From: Planctomycetaceae bacterium | GTDB lineage: Bacteria; Planctomycetota; Planctomycetia; Pirellulales; Pirellulaceae | Assembly: GCA_003501565.1 (NCBI GenBank) | Contig: DNPC01000519.1 | Location: forward strand, 1-9,691 | DNA: 9,691 nucleotides | Reading direction: 5' to 3' | Shown here: positions 1 to 5,825 of the stretch, piece by piece | How positions within the stretch are numbered: position 1 is the first letter of the stretch | How the letters are laid out: each line of letters opens with the position of its first letter | Made by a program: the position numbers and the translations under genes | Notes under the pieces: model-generated | Database searches by the model: none | What the model was told of the DNA's origin: nothing | The model's input: the letters and a program-made list of their open reading frames with translations, nothing else

Positions 1-3
1 GTC

Positions 4-45
4 GCCCCGAGATTCTAGCCGTGAGATTTTTGCCCCGAGACTCCA
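4..45. repeat. Three tandem imperfect 14-bp repeat units at the left edge
   Basis: Units lie at 4-17, 18-31 and 32-45, with consensus GCCCCGAGATTCTA. Unit 3 matches unit 1 at 12 of 14 positions and unit 2 matches unit 1 at 10 of 14. The next 14 bases keep only the CCCCG core. The array sits downstream of the mlaD stop codon in non-coding sequence and may continue left of the window. Function unknown. Confidence 0.5.
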
Positions 46-64
46 ACCCCGCTGCGATTGATCT

Positions 65-98
65 CCGGCGGCTTCAATAGTAACGCAGCGCCCGCCGG
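65..98 (-). other. Possible hairpin downstream of mlaD
   Basis: CCGGCGG at 65-71 is the exact reverse complement of CCGCCGG at 92-98, giving a 7-bp GC-only stem around a 20-nt loop. It lies about 50 nt past the mlaD stop codon in the direction of transcription. No T-run follows on the minus strand, so it is not a standard intrinsic terminator. It may be only a 3'-end structure, or chance in GC-rich sequence. Confidence 0.25.
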
Positions 99-144
99 GA
101 CGTAACCACTCCACCCGCGATGGATTCTTGGCGGTACTCGATAG

Positions 145-1353
145 TTATTTCAGGCCACCGCGACTACCGAGAACGGCGTCACGAAAAATACCGCCTGGAT
201 TGCGGGCGGCTTTGTCGCTCAGAACTCTGGCATCTTCTACGATTGGAATCAAGCGCCTGGTAATCGTGTCGATGTTTTGAAGCGAATTCACCACAGAATA
301 GTACAGCTCAGGATCTTCCATCAGCAGCGCCAACGTCCCTTCACCATTGGTGATTCGCTGTATGAGTTGCCGGGCTGGGCCGACGACACCACGCAGGTCC
401 GTGATTAGAGAGTCCAGATTGTTAACAGTCGAACTAACGCTGCTTGCGATCTCACCACCCTGCTGACCAAACGGCTCCGTGAAGTCTTGCAAGTTGTCGA
501 CCACGCCTCCAAGCCCTTGTCCAACGCCTTCGAAGGTCGCGAACATCGTCTCCGTCTGACCGAGTACATTGTCCGCACGTTTCATCAGTGCCGGCAACCG
601 CTCTGAGAGAATGGCGATAGTTTCTTTCAAATTGGGGTCGGAAACCAAGCTGTCAATATTGACTAGGGCTTTGTTCAAATTGCCAAACGTCTCGTCGATA
701 TTGCGAGTGATCCGTTGAAGTTCGCCATTGCTGCCTCCCAAAGCCGTTCGAAAGTCCATCGAAAGTGTGGTTATCTCGTTCGCAGCACGTTCAATTGAAT
801 TGAGTGTCGAGGCGAAATTACCTTGCATCTCGCCAAAGGCTGCCATGGGCTCCGGTGCAACGGTACCGCCGGATAGAAAGTCACCGTCCTTTAGTATTGC
901 TTCCGCTGCGGTCTTCTCAGGCGCGTCCAAAATCCCATTGGCCGGACTGCCAGCAACACCATCGAATCGAGTAAGCAGATTCGCGCTGCTGGGTGGACGA
1001 AACTCGACCACTGCGTCATTGGTAATAATTGACTCGATGCCAATCTGAGGTTGCTCACCAGCATAAACACGATACTGAGAGTCCAATTCCAACAACAGAT
1101 CCACACCGCCGGAGGTTAGCAGAGCTTCGTTCTCGCGAAGTTTGATGCTCTTTACTCGGCCGATGCGCACACCGTTTTTGCGCACCGGTGTATCTGTTGC
1201 GACTCCGGGTGCGGCGTCAAAACGAATCGTTACAACGTACTGTTCTTTGAACAGATTCGGCGCAGCGCCAAAGAACAGTATCAGAATAACGGCAATGACC
1301 ATGCTGGCTACGACCAACACGCCTACGCCGAATCTGTATCCTTGCTCATTCAT
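145..1353 (-). CDS. mlaD: MlaD-family MCE-domain phospholipid transport protein
   Basis: This is the membrane-anchored substrate-binding subunit of an Mla-type ABC transporter. In the family it forms a ring that handles phospholipids between inner membrane and outer envelope. The predicted protein has 402 residues: a short cytoplasmic start, one membrane helix at about 8-28, and an MCE domain at about 38-120 containing GVRIGRVKSI and ending in VVEFRPP. A long helical periplasmic part of about 280 residues follows. This is much longer than E. coli MlaD (about 180 residues) and nearer the longer MCE proteins of other phyla. The start is ATG at 1353, chosen because GGAG lies 6 nt upstream. An in-frame TTG at 1365 would add four residues. 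It is the last gene of the mlaE-mlaF-mlaD set, 167 nt after mlaF, a gap wide enough for its own promoter. The family call is firm; the exact lipid substrate is inferred. Confidence 0.88.
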   Translation of the reverse strand: MNEQGYRFGVGVLVVASMVIAVILILFFGAAPNLFKEQYVVTIRFDAAPGVATDTPVRKNGVRIGRVKSIKLRENEALLTSGGVDLLLELDSQYRVYAGEQPQIGIESIITNDAVVEFRPPSSANLLTRFDGVAGSPANGILDAPEKTAAEAILKDGDFLSGGTVAPEPMAAFGEMQGNFASTLNSIERAANEITTLSMDFRTALGGSNGELQRITRNIDETFGNLNKALVNIDSLVSDPNLKETIAILSERLPALMKRADNVLGQTETMFATFEGVGQGLGGVVDNLQDFTEPFGQQGGEIASSVSSTVNNLDSLITDLRGVVGPARQLIQRITNGEGTLALLMEDPELYYSVVNSLQNIDTITRRLIPIVEDARVLSDKAARNPGGIFRDAVLGSRGGLK

Positions 1354-1520
1354 TTTGTGCTCCAAGGCATCCGTTGCCGAGTGCTTTATTCAACTTACAT
1401 TGAACGATAATGGCTCAGGTGTATGCAACACCGCTACGGCGATTGCTGCTATCCGCCCGCCCGCAAGAGCTCACCAGTCAAACTTCCCTTGGTGACGCTG
1501 CGATCGTGCCCACGAACTTG

Positions 1521-2504
1521 CTAGCCGCCAGGATATTTTTCTAGCAAGTTGGGTGTGTCTCCGAATCCGTCAAACGCATCACGTTTCAGCTCCATGAGTC
1601 GCTCTCCGGCTTCTCCGTTGACGAATTGTGAAACTCGCTTGTCATGTGTTTGCTTCAGTTCATCAGGTGTGCCATCGAAAATAATCTGCTGTTCACCTCG
1701 CTTCAGTCGCGCGAATGGGTATAGCATGATGACGCGATCGGCAACTTTATAGGTCGTTCGCATATCGTGGGTGATGATCAGACTGGTCACGTCCGAGTTG
1801 TCGCGAGTCCGCATCATCAACTGATTAATCACGTCGCTCATAATCGGATCGAGGCCCGTAGTGGGTTCGTCATACAGCAGCAGTTCTGGATTGAGCACCA
1901 GCGCCCGCGCAAGGCCAACCCTCTTGCGCATACCACCGGATAGTTCTGCCGGACGTTTGAAGGCGACGTTCTCCGGCAGGCCAACTACGCCCAGCGCATC
2001 CAACACGATGCGATCCAATTTGCGACCAGTTGCGATGTTGTGTTGCACAAGCGGGAAGGCGACGTTTTGTCCGATTGTCATACTGTCAAACAGCGCCGCG
2101 TTTTGAAAAACAAAGCCAAACTTACGACGCAGCCGGGTCATATCAACGTCGCCCAGCGCGTTGATGTTCGTTCCGTTGTAGAGCACTTCCCCTGCCGTTG
2201 GGCGGTTGAGTCCCACGACCGACTTGAGCAGCATCGTCTTGCCACATCCGCTTTCACCGATGACTACCACCGTCTGGCCTTTAGGAATCGATAGGTTGAT
2301 TCGATCCAGGATCGTCTGCCCATTGAACTTAAGTGTAAAGTTGCGCAACTGTACTTGCCCATCGTCTTTACCCGAATCGCGCGCAGCGGACGACCGTGCG
2401 ACCACTTGTTGTATGGCAGCATCTTGTGGATCAGTCGGAGCGTGTGTTACGTCTTCGTTCATATGTTCGAATCGGCTGCTCTTGAGCACCTGGACCCTCC
2501 ACAA
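1521..2504 (-). CDS. mlaF: MlaF-type ABC transporter ATP-binding protein
   Basis: This is the cytoplasmic ATPase that powers the Mla transporter with the MlaE permease. Counting from the TTG at 2504, the 327-residue protein has every ABC landmark: Walker A GESGCGKT at 83-90, Q-loop Q134, signature LSGGM at 188-192, Walker B LLLYDE at 208-213 and H-loop H246. The PTTGLDP after Walker B and the IITHDM motif are typical of MlaF. About 50 charged or polar residues precede the ABC fold, so the start is uncertain. TTG 2504 has GGGAG upstream, GTG 2489 has GGAGGG 5 nt upstream, and ATG 2462 has no clear ribosome site. All three leave the domain intact. It lies 33 nt after mlaE (or up to 75 nt with the shortest start), consistent with one operon. 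ATPase identity is certain; the Mla assignment rests on sequence style and neighbours. Confidence 0.92.
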   Translation of the reverse strand: MWRVQVLKSSRFEHMNEDVTHAPTDPQDAAIQQVVARSSAARDSGKDDGQVQLRNFTLKFNGQTILDRINLSIPKGQTVVVIGESGCGKTMLLKSVVGLNRPTAGEVLYNGTNINALGDVDMTRLRRKFGFVFQNAALFDSMTIGQNVAFPLVQHNIATGRKLDRIVLDALGVVGLPENVAFKRPAELSGGMRKRVGLARALVLNPELLLYDEPTTGLDPIMSDVINQLMMRTRDNSDVTSLIITHDMRTTYKVADRVIMLYPFARLKRGEQQIIFDGTPDELKQTHDKRVSQFVNGEAGERLMELKRDAFDGFGDTPNLLEKYPGG

Positions 2505-2537
2505 CAGCCACTCCCAAGGGAAATGAGTTGCCGGAGC

Positions 2538-3410
2538 CTAAAACAACTTCTTACCTCCGTAGGGCCAAATGGATAGGAAGATCGACTGGAGTACGATGTT
2601 GAGTGCTAAATCGATGACGAGAATAAGGACAAAGCTGAATACGAATGCGGCAGTCGCCGCCCGGCCAACACCCTCCGCTCCAGCTGTGCAGTTAAAGCCA
2701 CGGTAACAACTGACGATGGCAATCGTGCCTCCGAAGAACAAACTCTTGAAGATCCCAACGAAGAAATCCCAGCCGCTGACAAACTGCCGACTGTTGCTCA
2801 AGTACTGGTAGTGGTCGACTCCAAGCATCACAACGGCATAAAAGTAGCCACCAACGATCCCCATAAAGTCCGCCATGATCGTCAGGGCCGGAATCAACAA
2901 AATGCATGCGAGAAAACGTGGCACAACCAGATAGTGGATTGGGTTCGCCCCCATACTGGTTAGCGCATCGATCTGTTCGGTAACGCGCATCGTTCCCAAC
3001 ACGGCGGCCATTGCACTTCCGACTCGCCCGGCCAACATAGTGGCCGCTAACACAGGTCCCAATTCCCGAACGAGCGAGTAGTTAATAACCGCTCCCATCT
3101 GACTCTCTAGCCCTAGATCTCGGAACTGGTTGTAGCTCTGATTCGCCAACACCATTCCGATGAAAGTACCGGTCAAAGCGACGACCGGCAAACTCAGGAC
3201 GCCTACATGATAGAAGTTCGGAAGGATGGTTCCCTGTCGGGGCAGAGAAGTAAACAACCAAACGAACATGCGACCGGTGAAGATGGCCATATCGCCGAGA
3301 CTCAGCAAGGCGTCGACGACCAATTTGCCCCAGTCGCTGATCCAGTTATAAACCGCTCCGCTATCGCCAAGCTGTTGGCTGGCGGGCTGCTGGCGGGCTG
3401 AGGTTGTCAT
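2538..3410 (-). CDS. mlaE: MlaE-family permease of the phospholipid ABC transporter
   Basis: This is the integral inner-membrane subunit of the Mla transporter; the family works as a dimer with MlaF and MlaD. The 290-residue protein begins with about 40 polar residues and an amphipathic stretch. The permease domain follows at about 60-285, with several hydrophobic segments (about 68-90, 112-140, 163-198, 215-236 and 253-282). The family signature is clear at 115-165, running RELGPVLAATMLAGRVGSA, then EQIDAL (the likely coupling helix that contacts the ATPase), then SMGANP and PR. Length is slightly above the roughly 260 residues of E. coli MlaE because of the N-terminal extension. The ATG start has only a weak AGG site 6 nt upstream. 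It is the first gene of the minus-strand operon and is divergent from trmD. Confidence 0.92.
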   Translation of the reverse strand: MTTSARQQPASQQLGDSGAVYNWISDWGKLVVDALLSLGDMAIFTGRMFVWLFTSLPRQGTILPNFYHVGVLSLPVVALTGTFIGMVLANQSYNQFRDLGLESQMGAVINYSLVRELGPVLAATMLAGRVGSAMAAVLGTMRVTEQIDALTSMGANPIHYLVVPRFLACILLIPALTIMADFMGIVGGYFYAVVMLGVDHYQYLSNSRQFVSGWDFFVGIFKSLFFGGTIAIVSCYRGFNCTAGAEGVGRAATAAFVFSFVLILVIDLALNIVLQSIFLSIWPYGGKKLF

Positions 3411-3687
3411 GACGGGCCTGTTGACAGCACTTTGTGTTGCAAGCTAAACGTAAACGGTCGGCCTTCGGCTCTCGCGCTGTTAAACTTTATCGGTTAAGCA
3501 AAGGCTGAGGCTTCAGTAAGACTGAAGATCGACTCCAAACATGGTTTGCAGCAGTGCTCTGAGTCTCGCTCGCGCTGGGGCGGCCCGTTGGCGAGCGCAG
3601 GCGAGTACCCCTGAGCGCGGTGTGTTCGGCCAGGTAAGTAACCAGGGAGGGCCAACAGAGATTTCACCCCACAACTTCGAATCCAAC
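3411..3687. promoter_or_regulatory. Divergent intergenic region between mlaE and trmD
   Basis: This 277-nt gap must hold the promoters for the minus-strand mla operon and the plus-strand trmD unit. A perfect TTGACA lies at 3421-3426 on the plus strand, but the hexamer 17-18 nt further on (CTAAAC/TAAACG) is a poor -10 match, so a promoter there is unproven. No convincing -10/-35 pair was found for mlaE. A perfect hairpin at 3511-3527 is listed separately. A purine-rich GGGAGGG lies too far (about 35 nt) from the trmD ATG to serve as its ribosome site. Confidence 0.5.
3511..3527. repeat. Perfect 7-bp inverted repeat with 3-nt spacer
   Basis: CTTCAGT (3511-3517), spacer AAG, ACTGAAG (3521-3527). 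The arms are exact reverse complements. It lies in the divergent mlaE/trmD region, 160 nt before the trmD ATG and 100 nt before the mlaE ATG. No T-run follows on either strand, so it is not an intrinsic terminator. It could be an operator for a dimeric regulator or a hairpin in an mRNA leader. Confidence 0.45.
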
Positions 3688-4401
3688 ATGCCCGCGGACC
3701 AAATTAGATTTGATGTTATTACGCTCTTCCCGGACATCTTTACCGGATACCTGGGAGAGAGCTTGCTAGCAAAGGCGATCGAAGCTGGCTCTGTTGAAGT
3801 CGTCTGTCATAACTTGCGTGACTGGTCGACGAGCAAACATAACAAAGTAGACAGCCCACCCTATGGTGGCGGTCCCGGGATGCTTCTTCAGGTAGAACCC
3901 ATTGTTCATTGCGTTCGAGAAGTCCAAACGCTTGATCCTCGCCCGGCCCATTTGATTGCTTTGACGCCGACTGGCCGGAGATTGCGACAGTCCGTTGTCG
4001 CCGAGCTAGCAACCCACCGGCGAATTATCTTGCTTTGCGGCCGGTACGAAGGTTTTGACCAACGTGTGTTCGATATTTTGAAGCCAGAAGAAATCAGTTT
4101 GGGAGATTTCGTTCTCAACGGGGGTGAAGTCGCCGCAATGGCCATCATGGACACTACGATTCGGCTAATTCCAGGCGTTGTGGGAGATCACGAAAGCGTT
4201 GTCCAGGATTCGTTCTCTGACGACCGATCGCTTGAATTTCCGCAATACACGCGGCCCCGCGAGTTCGAGGGACATAACGTCCCAGACGTACTGCTCAGCG
4301 GTCATCATCCCAAAATTGCAGCGTGGCGAAAGGAACAGAGTCTGGCCCGCACCGCAAATAGACAGCAATCGGAAGAGCAGGGCGGTGGCTCCCCTTCTTA
4401 A
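3688..4401 (+). CDS. trmD: tRNA (guanine-N1)-methyltransferase TrmD
   Basis: TrmD methylates N1 of G37 in tRNAs with G at position 36, using S-adenosylmethionine, which prevents +1 frameshifting. The 237-residue protein has the family landmarks: FDVITLFPDIF near the start, GGGPGM at 60-65, LCGRYEGFDQRV at 116-127, EISLGDFVLNGGE at 135-147 (trefoil-knot cofactor site), RLIPGV at 159-164 and SLEFPQYTRP at 181-190. The arginine of RLIPG (R159) is kept. E183 sits where the E. coli and Haemophilus enzymes have the catalytic Asp169. ATG 3688 gives normal family length and puts the first TrmD strand at the N-terminus. An in-frame ATG at 3541 would add 49 residues with no family likeness. It is not flanked by rpsP, rimM or rplS as in many bacteria; an FlgN-like gene begins 73 nt downstream. 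Confidence 0.94.
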   Translation: MPADQIRFDVITLFPDIFTGYLGESLLAKAIEAGSVEVVCHNLRDWSTSKHNKVDSPPYGGGPGMLLQVEPIVHCVREVQTLDPRPAHLIALTPTGRRLRQSVVAELATHRRIILLCGRYEGFDQRVFDILKPEEISLGDFVLNGGEVAAMAIMDTTIRLIPGVVGDHESVVQDSFSDDRSLEFPQYTRPREFEGHNVPDVLLSGHHPKIAAWRKEQSLARTANRQQSEEQGGGSPS

Positions 4402-4474
4402 GCTCTATCGCGGCCAACTTTAGATTTTGCTATACGCATCTGGGTACTCGATTCGCTCATGAGTGAGAAGCACG

Positions 4475-5005
4475 ATGCAGCCGCAGCAAACGCCACCACC
4501 GGTAACAGTGAACAGCAACGCGCCTGAATTAGCGTCACCTCCAAACGACCGTCGCTCAACAGAGTACACGGACTTCCTATATAGCTGCATGCAACGCCGC
4601 CTGGAATTGGCGGAGTCCTTGCTCGAATTGCAACGCCGGCAACCCAGCAGTGCTACCGAAGAAAACTCGGATGCACTGATCGGCGTACTGTCGCGCAAAC
4701 AATCTCTCTTGAACTCGCTAGCCCGACTTCAGCAAACCCTCACGCCCTATCTTGAAGACGATCCGGAGTCACGGGTTTGGTCAGAACCGGGTCAGAGGGC
4801 ACAATGCCAAGAACTCTCGGCAGCCAGCCAGCAGATCCTAGAAGAGGTCTTGCAAGCCGATAGCCAGTTGCTGGACGCGGCGACGGCTCGCCGTGAAGCT
4901 ATCGCCGCCGAATTGCGAGATAGTCGGAGTGCGATCACGACCAAGAACGCTTATCAAGGCGAAGGCGGTACCGCCGGTAGTCGCTTGGATATCGGCGGAG
5001 TGTAA
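4475..5005 (+). CDS. FlgN-like flagellar export chaperone (probable)
   Basis: This is a 176-residue soluble, mostly helical protein with no signal peptide or membrane segment. After a polar, proline-rich start (1-30) come helices at about 33-57, 63-93 and 105-150. They include a segment reading RKQSLLNSLARLQQTL and a later IAAEL helix, the heptad style of FlgN proteins, which escort hook-filament junction proteins to the flagellar export gate. Sequence identity to known FlgN is not obvious by eye; the call leans on helical pattern, size and position 45 nt before flgB. The last 25 residues are Gly-rich. ATG 4475 has a weak GAGAAG upstream; an in-frame GTG at 4463 would add four residues. Another helical flagellar accessory protein remains possible. 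Confidence 0.55.
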   Translation: MQPQQTPPPVTVNSNAPELASPPNDRRSTEYTDFLYSCMQRRLELAESLLELQRRQPSSATEENSDALIGVLSRKQSLLNSLARLQQTLTPYLEDDPESRVWSEPGQRAQCQELSAASQQILEEVLQADSQLLDAATARREAIAAELRDSRSAITTKNAYQGEGGTAGSRLDIGGV

Positions 5006-5039
5006 AAAACTGGCAAGACCGTTTGCAAAGGTAACATTC

Positions 5040-5044
5040 GAGGG
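5040..5044 (+). promoter_or_regulatory. Ribosome binding site of flgB
   Basis: GAGGG lies 6 nt before the ATG at 5051. It is one of the clearer Shine-Dalgarno sites in the window and fixes the flgB start. Confidence 0.6.
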
Positions 5045-5050
5045 CAAAAC

Positions 5051-5458
5051 ATGTGGCAATCATGGCTAAATGGTTCTTCCCTGCCAGCGCTTGAACAGTC
5101 CGCGGCGTTTGCACAGAAACGTCACTTAGTTCTGGCTGGCAATATCGCGAACATTGACACGCCCGACTACAAAACCCGTGACCTCTCGGTGGACGCATTT
5201 CACAGTGCTCTACGTGAGGCAGTGGATAATCCCCAGGCTACCCCCCAGCGGTATAGCGATGAGATTGTCCCCAACCCCATGGAACAAGTTCGCGACGTTG
5301 GTAATCAAGTTCTCTTCCACGACGGCAGCGACGTCAGTCTGGAAGAGCAGGTCACAGAGCTTTCGAAGAACCAGTCGACACACAACATGGCGATCTCGCT
5401 CATGCGTTCTCAGTTCCGGACCCTACAGGTCGCCATTCAGGAATCCGTGGCGGTTTAA
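5051..5458 (+). CDS. flgB: Flagellar basal-body rod protein FlgB
   Basis: FlgB is a proximal rod subunit of the flagellar basal body, exported by the flagellar type III apparatus and assembled in the periplasm. The 135-residue protein matches the family in length and layout. An N-terminal amphipathic helix leads into NIANIDTPDYKTRD at 31-44, a form of the rod/hook signature (N-anTPgYka). A variable polar middle follows, then a C-terminal part with DGSDVSLEEQ (91-100) and a coiled-coil helix carrying SKNQ and RSQFRTLQ (105-126). No Sec signal is present, as expected. The ATG has a good ribosome site. In most flagellated bacteria flgC and fliE come directly after flgB. Here a non-coding stretch and then an unrelated lipoprotein follow, so flgB is separated from its usual partners. 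Confidence 0.9.
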   Translation: MWQSWLNGSSLPALEQSAAFAQKRHLVLAGNIANIDTPDYKTRDLSVDAFHSALREAVDNPQATPQRYSDEIVPNPMEQVRDVGNQVLFHDGSDVSLEEQVTELSKNQSTHNMAISLMRSQFRTLQVAIQESVAV

Positions 5459-5507
5459 GGATCCGAATGCACTTGCGTTGGGATCGCAGCATTACCTACA
5501 GTCATCC

Positions 5508-5523
5508 TCGTCTCGTGAGACGA
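5508..5523 (+). terminator. Hairpin after flgB, possible transcript end
   Basis: TCGTCTC (5508-5514) and GAGACGA (5517-5523) are exact reverse complements separated by GT; in practice it folds as a 6-bp stem with a 4-nt loop. It starts 49 nt after the flgB stop codon. No T-run follows, so this would be at best a weak or Rho-assisted terminator, or an mRNA 3'-end stabiliser. Confidence 0.35.
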
Positions 5524-5709
5524 ATTGGCGTCGCCCTTCGATAGAAAACTTCAGCAGGTAAAGCAACGTTTTCCACCGACGGAACACGGTCGTCGATTTG
5601 CATCACGGATCGCTACAGGGCTACTTGGACACGGCACGATTGACAATCGATTCCACCCAAGCAGGGGAACGCCGCGACCGAGAATGCCTGTAACACGGTA
5701 AAATAGAGC

Positions 5710-5748
5710 GGTTGTTCGGAATAAGACTAACCTTTCGTTTTGCTTTTT
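5710..5748 (+). terminator. Terminator- or attenuator-like stem with T-rich tail
   Basis: GGTTGTTC (5710-5717) pairs with GACTAACC (5725-5732) through one G-T wobble and one mismatch around a 7-nt loop. A T-rich run follows at 5733-5748 (12 of 16 bases are T). It sits 78 nt before the lipoprotein ATG. It could end read-through from flgB, or act as an attenuator if transcription starts near the TAAAAT at 5699-5704. The stem is weak, so confidence is low. Confidence 0.3.
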
Positions 5749-5792
5749 CCGACATACCGTTAAAGACACGCCCGGGCCAAGGATGGCACAAG

Positions 5793-5804
5793 GTGCGTAC
5801 GCAC
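5793..5804. repeat. Perfect 12-bp palindrome in the lipoprotein leader
   Basis: GTGCGTACGCAC equals its own reverse complement. It ends 21 nt before the ATG of the lipoprotein gene and 7 nt before its ribosome site. It could be an operator for a homodimeric DNA-binding protein, or a small RNA hairpin near the ribosome site. No regulator is identified. Confidence 0.4.
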
Positions 5805-5811
5805 ATACGCC

Positions 5812-5817
5812 GAAGGA
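5812..5817 (+). promoter_or_regulatory. Ribosome binding site of the lipoprotein gene
   Basis: GAAGGA lies 8 nt before ATG 5826. It decides this start over the longer in-frame ATG at 5712, which would place 38 extra residues before an otherwise standard lipoprotein signal. Confidence 0.6.
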
Positions 5818-5825
5818 CCGCAAGT

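Larger units (their letters stand above)
5459..5825. other. Non-coding region between flgB and the lipoprotein gene
   Basis: I see no credible gene in this 367-nt stretch: open frames here lack ribosome sites and family features. It holds a hairpin just after flgB (5508-5523), a TTGACA at 5640-5645 with no matching -10, a TAAAAT at 5699-5704, a terminator- or attenuator-like stem with a T-rich tail (5710-5748), an 8-bp palindrome GCCCGGGC at 5770-5777, a 12-bp palindrome at 5793-5804, and the ribosome site of the next gene (5812-5817). Confidence 0.6.

Noticed and set aside
1418..1432. Small inverted repeat GGTGT/ACACC between mlaF and mlaD
   Set aside because: A 5-bp stem with a 5-nt loop and no T-run is expected by chance.
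3541..3687. 49-residue N-terminal extension of TrmD from an upstream ATG
   Set aside because: TrmD begins with the FDVITLFPDIF strand just after ATG 3688. The extension has no family likeness and would make the protein longer than usual.
4459..4527. 22-codon ATG frame at the start of the FlgN-like gene
   Set aside because: It lies out of frame with the main gene, has no ribosome site and no recognisable product.
5640..5645. TTGACA as a -35 element for the lipoprotein gene
   Set aside because: No -10-like hexamer lies 16-18 nt downstream; the nearest TAAAAT is 53 nt away.
5784..5796. TGGCAC followed by TGC, resembling a sigma-54 promoter
   Set aside because: The GG and GC elements are 8 nt apart rather than the required 10, and the site overlaps a palindrome.
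5712..5825. Longer start for the lipoprotein gene
   Set aside because: It would bury the lipoprotein signal 38 residues inside, while ATG 5826 has GAAGGA 8 nt upstream.
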